The notes: a model not told the origin generated them from the letters alone. DNA of 64,000 nt from Thioalkalivibrio sp. ALJ3 (GCF_000377205.1 NZ_KB897909.1:100043-164042); one strand, 5' to 3'. Positions 10,294-18,517 are shown, numbered from the stretch's first letter. A program made the numbers and translations.

Positions 10294-10665
10294 TCAGCCC
10301 GCCTCGCGGCAGGCGACCGGTGCCGCAGCGGTATCGTCCGCGGCGTCGCCCGTGGCGCCGGAGAGGTCCAGCCACACCTGACCGTCGGTCACCCGGATCG
10401 GGAAGGCATGGGTGCAGCCACTGTCCGCCCCGGTGGCCTCGCCGGACTGCAGATCGATCACCCAGTTGTGCAGCGGGCAGGTCACGCGCTCGCCGTGAAC
10501 GATGCCCTGCGACAGCGGCCCACCCTTGTGCGGGCACTGATCGCGCAGGGCAAAGACGCGGTCATCCGCGGTGCGGAACACGGCGATGTCGCCGTTCGGG
10601 CCCGCCACCACGCGCGCACCCAGCGACGGGATGTCCTCGAGCGGACAGATCGCGAGCCAGCTCAT
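10294..10665 (-). CDS. nirD: Nitrite reductase small subunit (Rieske-type)
   Basis: The 123-residue protein has the Rieske [2Fe-2S] pattern CPHKGGPLSQG and CPLHNWVID, with the two Cys-His pairs intact. It partners NirB in NADH-dependent reduction of nitrite to ammonium. The ATG overlaps the nirB stop as ATGA, and nasA begins one base after its stop, so translation is likely coupled. The length is typical for NirD (about 105-125). Confidence 0.95.
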   Translation of the reverse strand: MSWLAICPLEDIPSLGARVVAGPNGDIAVFRTADDRVFALRDQCPHKGGPLSQGIVHGERVTCPLHNWVIDLQSGEATGADSGCTHAFPIRVTDGQVWLDLSGATGDAADDTAAAPVACREAG

Positions 10666-13142
10666 GCCGACACCCCCTGGCGCGGGGTCGCGTCCACCGG
10701 CTTGATCGGGATGAACTCGTGCGCCGCATGCCCGGCGGCCCGCTCGGCCCAGGGGTCCACCTGCGCCACCTCCTGCGACTCCAGGAAGCGGGCGTACAGC
10801 GCGGCGCGGTTCTCGGCGTCGTCCACGAGGCGTTCCTTCACCCGGGTCAGTCCGACGCGCTCGATCCACGGGGCGGTGCGTTCCAGATAGCGCGCGTCTT
10901 CGCGGTAGAACTGCATGAAGGCCCCGGCGTATTCGAGTACCTCGGCCTCGGTCTCCACCTTGCAGAGGAAGTCGGTGGCGCGGACCTTCACCCCGCCGTT
11001 GCCACCCACGTGCAGCTCGTAGCCCGAGTCCACGCAGACCACGCCCAGGTCCTTGATCGTCGCCTCGGCGCAGTTACGCGGACAGCCGGAGACCGCCATC
11101 TTGAACTTGTGCGGGGTCCAGGAGCCCCAGGTCATCCGCTCCAGCTGGATGCCGAGTCCGGTCGAGTCCTGGGTGCCGAAGCGGCACCACTCGGAGCCGA
11201 CACAGGTCTTCACCGTGCGCAGGGCCTTGCCATAGGCATGGCCGGAGACAAACCCGGCGTCGCCAAGATCGCGCCACATCGCCGGCAGATCGGCCTTCTG
11301 CACCCCCAGCAGGTCGATGCGCTGGCCGCCGGTGAACTTGACCGTGGGCACCTGGTAGCGCTCGGCCACCTCGGCGATCGCGCGCAGCTCGGCCGGTGTG
11401 GTCACCCCGCCCCAGATGCGCGGTACGACGGAATAGGTCCCGTCCTTCTGGATGTTGCCGTGGGCGCGCTCGTTGATGAAGCGTGACTGGGCGTCGTCCT
11501 GGTAGTCCTTCGGCCAGGCCGCCAGCAGGTAGTAGTTGAGCGCCGGACGGCAGACATGGCAGCCGTTCGGGGTCTTCCAGTCGAGGGCCTCGAACACCGC
11601 CGACATCGACTTCAGGCCGTCGCGGGCAATGGCCGCGCGCACCTCGTCGTGGCTGTGATCGGTGCAGGCGCAGACCGGCTTTTTCGCCGGGGCGTCGGAG
11701 TAGTCGCCACCCAGCGTGGTCGCGAGCACGGACTCCACCAGCCCGGTGCAGGAGCCACAGGAGTTCGACGCCTTGGTGTGGGCACGCACGTCCTCCAGCG
11801 TGAACAGCTTGTGCTCGCTGATCGCCTGGACGATCTCGCCCTTGCACACGCCGTTGCAGCCGCAGATCTCGGCCTCGTCGGGCATCGCCGCGACCCGCGA
11901 GGCCTCGTCGCCGTGGCCGGAGTCGCCGATATGCGCCTGGCCGAACAGCAGGTTCTCGCGGATGTCGGCCACCGGCGTTCCGTCCCGCATCAGCTGGAAA
12001 TACCAGGAACCGTCCAGGGTATCGCCGTACAGCACGGCCCCCTGGATGCGGTTGTCCTTCAGCACCAGGCGCTTGTAGACGCCGCGCGCGGCATCCTTGA
12101 ACACCAGGTCCTCGGTGTTCTCGTCGCCGGTGAAGTCGCCGGCGGAGAACAGGTCGATCCCGGTCACCTTCAGCTTGGTGGAGGTCATCGAACCCTCGTA
12201 GCGCCCGATGCCGTACTCGGCCAGGTGGTTGGCGCAGACCTTCGCCTGCTCCCACAGGGGCGCAACCAGGCCGTAGGTGGCGCCGCGGTGCTGAACACAC
12301 TCGCCGACCGCGTAGATCGACGGGTCATAGGTCTGCATCGTGTCGTTCACCACCACGCCGCGCTCGCAGTGCAGCCCGGCGGACTCGGCCAGCGCGGCGT
12401 TCGGGCGGATCCCGACCGCCATCACCACCAGATCCGCCTCGACCTCGCTGCCGTCGGTGAAACGCACGCCGGTAACGCGGCCCTCGCCCAGGATCGCCTC
12501 GGTCTGATGCGCCATGCGAAAACGCATGCCGCGCTCCTCCAGCGAGCCGCGCAGCATCCCGGCGGCCTCGGCATCCAGCTGGCGCTCCATCAGGTGGTCC
12601 ATCAGGTGCACCACGGTGACCTCCATGCCCTGGCGCATCAGGCCGTTGGCGGCCTCCAGGCCGAGCAGGCCGCCGCCGATCACCACCGCATGCTGGTGTG
12701 CGCGGCTGGCCGCGAGCATCGCGTCCACGTCGTGGATATCGCGGAAGGCGACCACGCCCTCGAGCCCGTGCCCCGGCACCGGGATCATCACCGGATCGGA
12801 GCCGGTCGCCAGCAGCAGGCGGTCATAGGGCGCCTCGGTGCCGTCCTCGGCGATCACCCGCCGGTTCACGCGATCGATCTGCTCGATGCGCCTGCCCTTG
12901 TGCAGGGTGATGCCGCGTTCGGCATACCAGGCATCGTCGTTCAGCATGATCTCGTCGACGGTCTTCTCCGAGGCCAGCACCGGCGAGAGCATGATGCGGT
13001 TGTAGTTGCCCCAGGGCTCGGCACCGAACACGGTGATGTCGTACATGTCGGGCTTGAGCTTCAGCAACTCCTCGACCGTGCGCATTCCGGCCATGCCGTT
13101 GCCGATCAGGACCAGCCGCGGCTTCTCGTTCGCGGTATCCAT
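10662..13142 (-). CDS. nirB: NADH-dependent assimilatory nitrite reductase large subunit
   Basis: The 826-residue cytoplasmic enzyme has an N-terminal FAD/NADH module (LVLIGNGMAGMRTVEELL, then VVIGGGLLGLEAANGL). Tandem BFD-type [2Fe-2S] segments follow (CGCNGVCKGEIVQAI, SCGSCTGLVESVL, VCACTDHSHDEV). The siroheme/[4Fe-4S] domain carries CVGSEWCRFGTQDS and SGCPRNCAEA, which together supply the cluster cysteines. It reduces nitrite to ammonium with six electrons. The start is the ATG that overlaps the nrtD stop (TGATG); longer upstream extensions read into antisense of nrtD. Confidence 0.97.
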   Translation of the reverse strand: MDTANEKPRLVLIGNGMAGMRTVEELLKLKPDMYDITVFGAEPWGNYNRIMLSPVLASEKTVDEIMLNDDAWYAERGITLHKGRRIEQIDRVNRRVIAEDGTEAPYDRLLLATGSDPVMIPVPGHGLEGVVAFRDIHDVDAMLAASRAHQHAVVIGGGLLGLEAANGLMRQGMEVTVVHLMDHLMERQLDAEAAGMLRGSLEERGMRFRMAHQTEAILGEGRVTGVRFTDGSEVEADLVVMAVGIRPNAALAESAGLHCERGVVVNDTMQTYDPSIYAVGECVQHRGATYGLVAPLWEQAKVCANHLAEYGIGRYEGSMTSTKLKVTGIDLFSAGDFTGDENTEDLVFKDAARGVYKRLVLKDNRIQGAVLYGDTLDGSWYFQLMRDGTPVADIRENLLFGQAHIGDSGHGDEASRVAAMPDEAEICGCNGVCKGEIVQAISEHKLFTLEDVRAHTKASNSCGSCTGLVESVLATTLGGDYSDAPAKKPVCACTDHSHDEVRAAIARDGLKSMSAVFEALDWKTPNGCHVCRPALNYYLLAAWPKDYQDDAQSRFINERAHGNIQKDGTYSVVPRIWGGVTTPAELRAIAEVAERYQVPTVKFTGGQRIDLLGVQKADLPAMWRDLGDAGFVSGHAYGKALRTVKTCVGSEWCRFGTQDSTGLGIQLERMTWGSWTPHKFKMAVSGCPRNCAEATIKDLGVVCVDSGYELHVGGNGGVKVRATDFLCKVETEAEVLEYAGAFMQFYREDARYLERTAPWIERVGLTRVKERLVDDAENRAALYARFLESQEVAQVDPWAERAAGHAAHEFIPIKPVDATPRQGVSA

Positions 13143-13942
13143 CACGCGGCCTCCGACTCGGGGTTCTTGTGGCGCTCGTGGAGAAAGCGCAACACCTCGG
13201 CCCGGTAGTGGTTGTATTCGGCGTTGTCGGCCATCGCCAGGCGCTCGCGCGGCTTCGGCAGGTCGATCTCCAGGATCTCGCCGATGGTCGCGGCCGGGCC
13301 GTTGGTCATCATCACGATGCGGTCGGACAGCAACACCGCCTCGTCCACGTCGTGGGTGACCATCAGTACGGTGTTGCCCAGATCCGACTGGATGCGCATC
13401 ACCTCGTCCTGCAGGTGCGCCCGGGTCAGCGCGTCCAGCGCACCGAAGGGCTCGTCCATCAGCAGCACCTTGGGCTCCATCGCCAGGGCTCGGGCGATGC
13501 CCACGCGCTGCTTCATGCCACCGGAGATCTCGTCCGGGCGCTTGTCCAGGGCATGGCCCATACCGACCATGTCGAGGGTGGCATTCACCCACTCGCGACG
13601 CTCGGCGGCCGACTTCTTGCCCTTGAAGGTCTTGTCCACCGCCAGCGCCACGTTGTCGCGCACGGTCAGCCAGGGCAGCAGGGAGTGGTTCTGGAACACG
13701 ACGCTGCGATCCGGGCCCGGCTTGCTGACCTCCTTGCCGTCCAGGATCACCGCGCCGGTACTGGTCTCCAGCAGCCCGGCGACGATGTTGAGCACCGTCG
13801 ACTTGCCGCAGCCGGAGTGGCCGATGATGGAGAGGAACTCGCCGCGCTCCACGTGCAGGTCGACGTCACGCAGCACTTCGGTCGCCGTCGGGCCTTCGCC
13901 AAAGGTCTTGTGGACGTGTTCGATGGAGAGATAGCTGGTCAT
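13142..13942 (-). CDS. nrtD: Nitrate ABC transporter ATP-binding protein
   Basis: The 266-residue ATPase has Walker A GHSGCGKST (about 42-50), ABC signature ISGGMKQR, Walker B VLLMDEPFGALDALTR and the H-loop VMVTHDVDEAV-type segment. It belongs to the NrtD/TauB/SsuB group that powers import of nitrate, taurine or sulfonates; the operon context identifies nitrate or nitrite as the substrate. It is a single-domain NrtD, not the fused NrtC of cyanobacteria. The gap to nrtB is 26 bases. Confidence 0.93.
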   Translation of the reverse strand: MTSYLSIEHVHKTFGEGPTATEVLRDVDLHVERGEFLSIIGHSGCGKSTVLNIVAGLLETSTGAVILDGKEVSKPGPDRSVVFQNHSLLPWLTVRDNVALAVDKTFKGKKSAAERREWVNATLDMVGMGHALDKRPDEISGGMKQRVGIARALAMEPKVLLMDEPFGALDALTRAHLQDEVMRIQSDLGNTVLMVTHDVDEAVLLSDRIVMMTNGPAATIGEILEIDLPKPRERLAMADNAEYNHYRAEVLRFLHERHKNPESEAA

Positions 13943-13968
13943 GATGATTCTCCTGTGAGGGGGCCGGC

Positions 13969-14904
13969 TCAGCCGGCCTGCGTGCCGCGGGTGACCCAGT
14001 TGCCGACGATCGCGACCAGACGGTCGAGGAAGAACCCGACCAGGCCGACGTAGACCAGGGCCAGCACGATGTCGCTGAGCATGGAGGCGTTCCAGGCATC
14101 CCAGATGAAGAAGCCGATGCCGACCCCGCCGATCAGCATCTCGGCGGCGACGATCGCCAGCCAGGCGAGACCGATGCCGATGCGCAGACCGGAGAAGACA
14201 TACGGCGCGGCGGCCGGGAGCATGATCTTGGTGAAGTACTCGTAGCCGTTCAGGCGAAGCACGCGGGCCACGTTCACGTAGTCCTGCGAGATGTTCCGGA
14301 TGCCGACCGAGGTGTTGATGATGATCGGCCAGATCGCAGTGATGAAGATCACGAAGATCGCCGACGGGTTGCTGGCCTGGAAGGCAGCCAGGGAGATCGG
14401 CAGCCAGGCCAGCGGCGGCACGGTGCGCAGCACCTGGAACAGCGGGTCCAGCCCGCGCATCGCCCAGGTGGACTGGCCGACCAACACGCCTAGACCGATC
14501 CCGGCGACCACCGCCAGGGCATAGCCGTAGGCCACCCGCTCGAGACTCGCGAGCAGCTGCCAGGCCATGCCCACGTCGTTGCCACCGTGGTCATAGAACG
14601 GATTGACGATCAGTTCCCAGGTGTCGGTGACCACCTGACTCGGGGCGGGCAACACGGCTCCCTGGGAAGACGAGAGCATCTCCCATATGAGCAAAAAAAA
14701 CGCAGTCACGATCACCGGCGGCAGGACTACCGTGGCGGCGTTGCGCAGGCGCCGCGACCAGACGCCGGGATCGGCGGGCACCGCGCCGGACCGGGCCGGA
14801 GGCGCTGTCTGTCGGGCCACTGGGGCCGTGGAGGTTTCCCTCACCGCCGGGCGTTCGCGCCCGGCACCGAAGGTCATGGTGCGGTCTATAATGGCACTCA
14901 TCAT
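13969..14904 (-). CDS. nrtB: Nitrate ABC transporter permease
   Basis: The 311-residue inner-membrane permease has about six to seven hydrophobic segments, the first near residues 52-72. A binding-protein-dependent transport signature region runs through RVLRLNGYEYFTKIMLPAAAPYVFSGLRIG, the EAA-loop contact site for the ATPase. Two adjacent ATG codons follow AGAGG; the second is 8 bases from it and equally acceptable. It lies 45 bases after the nrtA stop. Confidence 0.92.
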   Translation of the reverse strand: MMSAIIDRTMTFGAGRERPAVRETSTAPVARQTAPPARSGAVPADPGVWSRRLRNAATVVLPPVIVTAFFLLIWEMLSSSQGAVLPAPSQVVTDTWELIVNPFYDHGGNDVGMAWQLLASLERVAYGYALAVVAGIGLGVLVGQSTWAMRGLDPLFQVLRTVPPLAWLPISLAAFQASNPSAIFVIFITAIWPIIINTSVGIRNISQDYVNVARVLRLNGYEYFTKIMLPAAAPYVFSGLRIGIGLAWLAIVAAEMLIGGVGIGFFIWDAWNASMLSDIVLALVYVGLVGFFLDRLVAIVGNWVTRGTQAG

Positions 14905-14949
14905 CCAATCCTCTTGAATCGTCGGTACAGGTGTCGTCGGGCCGTCGCG

Positions 14950-16254
14950 TCAGGACGCGATGGCCTTGATCTCCAGGCTGTCGAGGTAGGCCTGCGGGTC
15001 TTCCGGGTCGAAGACCTTGCCGTCGAAGAATTCCTCCTTGCCACGCGAAGTCGACTCGGGGATGGCGGCCGAGTCGATGCCGAGCGTGTCGGCCGCCTCG
15101 CGCCAGATATCCTCGCGGTTGACCTCGTCTACCAGGGCCTGCATGTCGAGATCCGGCGGCAGGTAGCCCCAGCGGATGTCCTCGGTAAGGAACCACAGGT
15201 CGTGGCTCTTGAAGGGATAGGAGGCCTGATCGTTCCAGTAGCGCATGCGGTCGGGGTGGTCCTCGACCACGCGGCCGGTGCCGTAGTCGAAGTGCCCCTG
15301 CATACGGTCGATGATGTCGCCGTACGGGGCATGGATGTAGCGCCGGCGCGAGCAGATCTCGGCGACCTCCTCGATATTCGCCGGGTCCTCGCAGTACATC
15401 TGCGCCTCCATCACCGCCATGGTCAGGGCACGGGCCGCATTCGGGTTCGCCTCTACCCAGTCCGCGCGCATGCCCAGCGCCTTCTCGGGATGGTTGTGCC
15501 AGAGTTCGCCGGTGGTGTTCGCGGTATAGCCGATGCCCTGGTTGATCAGCTGCATGTTCCAGGGCTCGCAGACACAGAAGGTGTCCATGGAGCCGACACG
15601 CATGTTGGCGACCATCTGCGCCGGCGGCACGACGATGGTGGAGATGTCGCGGTTTGGGTCGATGCCGCCGGCCGCCATCCAGTAGCGAATCCACAGGTCA
15701 TGGGTGCCGCCGGGGAAGGTCATCGCCGCGCGCACCTCGTCGCCCCCGGCGCGCTTTTCCGCCAGCGCGGTCTTGAACTCGCCGGTATCCAGGCCGACCT
15801 TCAGATCGGCGTACTCATCGCCCACCGAGATGCACTGCCCGGCCAGGTTCAGCCGCGCGAGGATGCTCATCGGCGTACCGCGGCGATGGATCAGGTAGGG
15901 CATCGGCGTCAGGATGTGGGATCCGTCGATGCCGCCGCGGCTCGAACCCAGTTCCAGGTTGTCGCGCACCGTGCCCCAGGAAGACTGCTTCAGCACCTGC
16001 ACGTCTGGCATCCCGTGGTCGGCAAAGAAGCCCTTCTCCAGCGCGATGAACAGCGGTGCGGCATCGGTCAGGGCAATAAAGCCCAGCTTCGCCTCGGTGG
16101 TCTCCGGCTTGCCGTTGCCCGCCTTCGCATAGCCCCAGGGCGCGGCCCCGGACACGCCCAGCGCGGTCGCGCCGATCCCGGCGGCCATGCCGCCCAGGAA
16201 ACGCCGGCGCGACAGGCCGGAGGTCTTTTTCGTGTCATTCGTGTGATCGGTCAT
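14950..16254 (-). CDS. nrtA: Nitrate ABC transporter substrate-binding protein, Tat-exported
   Basis: The 434-residue protein opens with a twin-arginine signal (SRRRFLGGMAAGIGATALG, about residues 13-31) and continues with the NrtA/CmpA fold (KLGFIALTDAAPLFIALEKG, then LTPMPYLIHRRGTPM). It captures nitrate or nitrite in the periplasm for NrtBD. I chose the ATG at 16254, 9 bases after GGGGAG; a longer in-frame extension to 16410 would translate the leader hairpins and is rejected. It is the first gene downstream of the regulated terminator. Confidence 0.95.
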   Translation of the reverse strand: MTDHTNDTKKTSGLSRRRFLGGMAAGIGATALGVSGAAPWGYAKAGNGKPETTEAKLGFIALTDAAPLFIALEKGFFADHGMPDVQVLKQSSWGTVRDNLELGSSRGGIDGSHILTPMPYLIHRRGTPMSILARLNLAGQCISVGDEYADLKVGLDTGEFKTALAEKRAGGDEVRAAMTFPGGTHDLWIRYWMAAGGIDPNRDISTIVVPPAQMVANMRVGSMDTFCVCEPWNMQLINQGIGYTANTTGELWHNHPEKALGMRADWVEANPNAARALTMAVMEAQMYCEDPANIEEVAEICSRRRYIHAPYGDIIDRMQGHFDYGTGRVVEDHPDRMRYWNDQASYPFKSHDLWFLTEDIRWGYLPPDLDMQALVDEVNREDIWREAADTLGIDSAAIPESTSRGKEEFFDGKVFDPEDPQAYLDSLEIKAIAS

Positions 16255-16294
16255 TTCGGGTTCACTCCCCTTGTCAGATTTCCGCCCAGAAACG

Positions 16295-16349
16295 AAAAAA
16301 GGCGTCGCATCAGCCCGGCCGCGGTTGCAGCCGGTTGATGGACGCCTTT
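16295..16349 (-). terminator. Leader terminator of the nrtA operon (attenuator)
   Basis: On the - strand AAAGGCGTC pairs perfectly with GACGCCTTT, extended inward by ATCA/TGAT and CCGGC/GCCGG, and is followed by a six-T run. The 5' arm overlaps the loop and 3' arm of hairpin P2 (16339-16354), so P2 and the terminator cannot form at the same time. This is the attenuator architecture expected for ANTAR-protein control. Confidence 0.88.
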
Positions 16350-16354
16350 GTCCA
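16339..16354 (-). promoter_or_regulatory. ANTAR-target hairpin P2 (hexaloop AAAGGC)
   Basis: TGGAC-AAAGGC-GTCCA forms a 5-bp stem closing a six-base loop with A at position 1 and G at position 4, the conserved identities of ANTAR-binding loops. It overlaps the terminator 5' arm and would act as the antiterminator when held by NasR. Confidence 0.85.
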
Positions 16355-16360
16355 GTCCCA

Positions 16361-16387
16361 TGGGAGGCCCGGTCATCGGGTCTCCCA
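16361..16387 (-). repeat. Extra stem-loop between leader hairpins P1 and P2
   Basis: The - strand reads TGGGAG-ACCCG-ATGAC-CGGGC-CTCCCA, a two-part stem with an A/C mismatch and a 5-base loop. It sits in the 43-base linker between the two ANTAR hairpins and may bring them together. It has no A1/G4 hexaloop. Confidence 0.6.
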
Positions 16388-16397
16388 GTTGTCAGGT

Positions 16398-16419
16398 GAC
16401 GAACCGCCATTGGCTCGTC
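16398..16419 (-). promoter_or_regulatory. ANTAR-target hairpin P1 (hexaloop AATGGC)
   Basis: GACGAGCC-AATGGC-GGTTCGTC forms an 8-bp stem (one G-U pair in RNA) with a hexaloop that has A at position 1 and G at position 4. It lies immediately downstream of the predicted transcription start from the sigma-54 promoter, so the transcript would begin almost at this hairpin. Confidence 0.85.
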
Positions 16420-16432
16420 TTGCTCAATGTCC

Positions 16433-16448
16433 TGCAGGAGGTGTGCCA
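16433..16448 (-). promoter_or_regulatory. Sigma-54 promoter of the nrtA-hemD operon
   Basis: The - strand reads TGGCACACCTCCTGCA, matching the -24/-12 consensus TGGCACG-N4-TTGCA at both GG and GC with correct spacing. The expected start falls around 16420-16424, just before hairpin P1. It implies an NtrC-type enhancer-binding activator and nitrogen-limitation control. Confidence 0.8.
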
Positions 16449-16593
16449 GTTAGCCGTTACTAATCGACCCCGCGAGGAAGAATCGCACCGTGGCGCGGGA
16501 AAATCGGATGGTCTCGGCTACTCAATCGAACCCCGGGAGACCCACGCCGACCGCAATCCCGCAGACAGCGGCACCACCCTGGGGCGCGCTGGC

Positions 16594-16618
16594 GGTGCAG
16601 GTGAACTGCATTGGTGCA
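16594..16618. promoter_or_regulatory. Possible NtrC-type enhancer half-sites
   Basis: GGTGCA occurs at 16594-16599 and 16613-16618, with TGCA at 16607-16610, about 150-185 bases upstream of the sigma-54 promoter, a usual enhancer distance. The half-sites match TGCACC/GGTGCA of NtrC sites, but their spacing differs from the canonical dyad, so this is tentative. Confidence 0.35.
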
Positions 16619-16634
16619 CCGCGCGAGGAAACTA

Positions 16635-17942
16635 CTACAAGCCCTTGCCCAGCAGATCCGACATCGCGACCGTCGCCTCGGCGACCTCGGCCAGGCGCCG
16701 GTTCTGGTTCATCGCCGTCTGGCGCAGGAGCTTGTAGGCCTGGTCCTCGCTGAGGCCACGGTGCTGGATCAGAAGCGCCTTGGCACGCTCGATGGTCTTG
16801 CGTTCGGCCAGGGCCTGGCGTGCCGCATGCAGTTCGTCCTCCACCGACTGCAACCGGGCGGCCTGGCGCTGCACCAGGTCCATCACCGAGTGCCCGACAA
16901 TCGGGACGTTGAGCACCGTCTCGCCATCCTCCTCGTGATCCAGACCCTCCGGCGCCCCGAAGAACACCGCATACGGAACGCTGTCACGCAGCTCGGATTC
17001 CGCCAGTTGGGCGATGCGGTCACGCACCGCGCCCAGGTCCGCGCGATCCGCCGTAATGCGTGCCGAGCAACGCTCGTTCAGGTGCATCTCCAGGAGGTCC
17101 TCGATCTCCTTCATCGCGTCGATGCGCGCGGTGGTGCAGGCAAACCAGGTCTCGGCACGGGCCGGGTCCGGCAGGGACTCGTCCCGGGTGCAGGCCAGAC
17201 GGCGCAGCCGCTCGACCTCCGCCGAGAAGCCCGCGCCCTGCAGTTCCTGCCAGGCCGCGCAGGCCGGCTCCGGGGCAAACGCGGAGAAGATCCGAAACGA
17301 GCGTTCCTGCGTATCGATCCGATGCAGCAGGGACTGACGCAGTTCGCCATCAAACGCGCCCCGGCCAAAGCCGGCGGCCCCGATCGCGCGTTCCTGGCCC
17401 GCCAGCTCCTTGCCCTGCATGAAGTTCAACAGGGCGACCAGAGCTCGCGAGACCTCCGGGTCCGTGGCGGAATCGGCGGCCTCGAACACCACCGCCAGTA
17501 GCGACCGGATCAGCTCGCTGAAGCCGCGCATCGCCTCCATCGGCGAGAGCGTGCGTTCGCTGACCTCCGCCCGCAGGCTGGGCAGGCCCGACAGGCCATG
17601 CAGCGCCAGCGCCATGCGCCCCAGCAGACGACTGCGCGCGTGGGCACAGGCCCCGGGCTCCAGCCAGCCATCGAGGTGTTCGCGAAACGCTTGGGCGGTA
17701 GTGTCGGATTCGGCTCGGTACTGCGCCAGCTCGTCCGCATAGCGCTGCCCACCGGAGCCGATCCAGAGGCTGGAGGCCCCGCGTTCGCGCTGGAGCTGAT
17801 GCACCAGCGCACGGATGCGCCCGACCAGCTGTACTGCGTCCAGCAGGCGCTCCAGGCTCACCACCTCGCACTTGCGCGAGGCGACCAGGAAATCGCCAAT
17901 GGCCTCTTCGAAGGAAAAACTCGGGGATGCGTTCTGGGTCAT
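16635..17942 (-). CDS. nasR: Nitrate-sensing antiterminator (NIT + ANTAR domains)
   Basis: The 435-residue protein has an N-terminal NIT nitrate/nitrite-sensing domain containing the typical LVHQLQRERGASSLWIG segment (about 46-62). It ends in an ANTAR RNA-binding domain (TIERAKALLIQHRGLSEDQAYKLLRQTAMN, about residues 381-410). In Klebsiella, NasR binds the nasF leader when nitrate is present and prevents termination. Here the gene lies directly upstream of a matching leader. I chose the ATG at 17942 because a sigma-54-type promoter at 17977-17992 would start transcription near 17965, which excludes the longer ATG at 17981. Confidence 0.93.
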   Translation of the reverse strand: MTQNASPSFSFEEAIGDFLVASRKCEVVSLERLLDAVQLVGRIRALVHQLQRERGASSLWIGSGGQRYADELAQYRAESDTTAQAFREHLDGWLEPGACAHARSRLLGRMALALHGLSGLPSLRAEVSERTLSPMEAMRGFSELIRSLLAVVFEAADSATDPEVSRALVALLNFMQGKELAGQERAIGAAGFGRGAFDGELRQSLLHRIDTQERSFRIFSAFAPEPACAAWQELQGAGFSAEVERLRRLACTRDESLPDPARAETWFACTTARIDAMKEIEDLLEMHLNERCSARITADRADLGAVRDRIAQLAESELRDSVPYAVFFGAPEGLDHEEDGETVLNVPIVGHSVMDLVQRQAARLQSVEDELHAARQALAERKTIERAKALLIQHRGLSEDQAYKLLRQTAMNQNRRLAEVAEATVAMSDLLGKGL

Positions 17943-17976
17943 GCTCGTCGTCCGCGGATCATTCCCGGAACAAACA

Positions 17977-17992
17977 AGCATGCGATGTGCCA
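17977..17992 (-). promoter_or_regulatory. Sigma-54-type promoter for nasR
   Basis: The - strand reads TGGCACATCGCATGCT, with GG and GC at -24/-12 spacing. The extended left part ACTGGCACA is identical to that of the nrtA promoter. It places the start about 23 bases ahead of the nasR ATG. Confidence 0.6.
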
Positions 17993-18010
17993 GTTCGAGG
18001 GACTGGCACA
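17986..18010. repeat. Perfect 9-bp inverted repeat upstream of nasR
   Basis: TGTGCCAGT and ACTGGCACA are separated by 7 bases. The left arm is the -24 part of the nasR promoter. The symmetric arrangement suggests either a protein-binding operator or a mirrored sigma-54 element facing away; no gene lies downstream on the + strand for a mirrored promoter. Confidence 0.45.
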
Positions 18011-18028
18011 GGAAGTGCGGGTAAATAC

Positions 18029-18051
18029 GGGCGGGGGATCACACCCCGCCC
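18029..18051 (-). terminator. Hairpin after the DsrE-like gene
   Basis: GGGCGGGG and CCCCGCCC pair across 7 bases, 19 bases past the stop at 18070. Only a weak TATTTA follows on the - strand, so termination strength is uncertain. Confidence 0.45.
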
Positions 18052-18069
18052 GCGGACCGGCCCGCTCGA

Positions 18070-18426
18070 TCAGAAGCTCATGGAGCGATCGAACTCGGCA
18101 ACGGCCTGGACGTACTGACCCATGCCGGCCATCTCGGCATTCGGCAGGAAGTTGTGCTCGCCGACGTCGCGGCCGTTGGCGCAGGCCTCGCAGGCCCAGA
18201 ACGGGACGCCTTCCTCGACCAGCGAGTCCACGATGTCCTTCATCGCCGGCATGTTGTGGCCGACGATCTTGTCGTAGACATTGCGGTTGGCGATGTTCAC
18301 GGCCTCGCCCTGCAGCCAGACGGTCACGTCATGGCCCTGCTGCTTGGCCACATTGGCGGCGATCATGCCGAGGGTGGCACGGGTGGGGTCGTCGGTACCG
18401 GCGGTGACAGAAACGATAAAACGCAT
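18070..18426 (-). CDS. DsrE/F-like family protein
   Basis: The 118-residue protein has the small alpha/beta DsrE/F-like fold pattern: MRFIVSVTAGTDDPTRATLGMIAANVAKQQGHDVTVWLQGEAV, then GVPFWACEACANGRDVG with two cysteines in the position where DsrE proteins often carry a reactive cysteine. Some relatives bind or relay sulfane sulfur; others are of unknown role. The start is the ATG after GGAGAG. It stands alone, distant from the sulfur cluster. Confidence 0.75.
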   Translation of the reverse strand: MRFIVSVTAGTDDPTRATLGMIAANVAKQQGHDVTVWLQGEAVNIANRNVYDKIVGHNMPAMKDIVDSLVEEGVPFWACEACANGRDVGEHNFLPNAEMAGMGQYVQAVAEFDRSMSF

Positions 18427-18517
18427 GGGACTCTCCTTGGTCACGTCAAAGTGGCAGGCACCGTAGCGACCCAAGCCGGGGCCGTCGAGTTCCCACAAGC
18501 CTCAAGGAGACGCCGAG

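Noticed and set aside
7956..11486. An 1176-codon + strand frame antisense to nasA, nirD and nirB
   Set aside because: It has low-complexity, Arg/Gly/His-rich composition with no recognisable domain and lies fully antisense to three well-supported genes.
16348..16737. + strand open frame across the nitrate leader
   Set aside because: It overlaps the promoter, hairpins and terminator in antisense and shows no ribosome site or protein-like pattern.
18004..18019. Sigma-54-like element on the + strand (TGGCACAGGAAGTGCG)
   Set aside because: No + strand gene follows, and it is explained as the mirrored arm of the inverted repeat at the nasR promoter.
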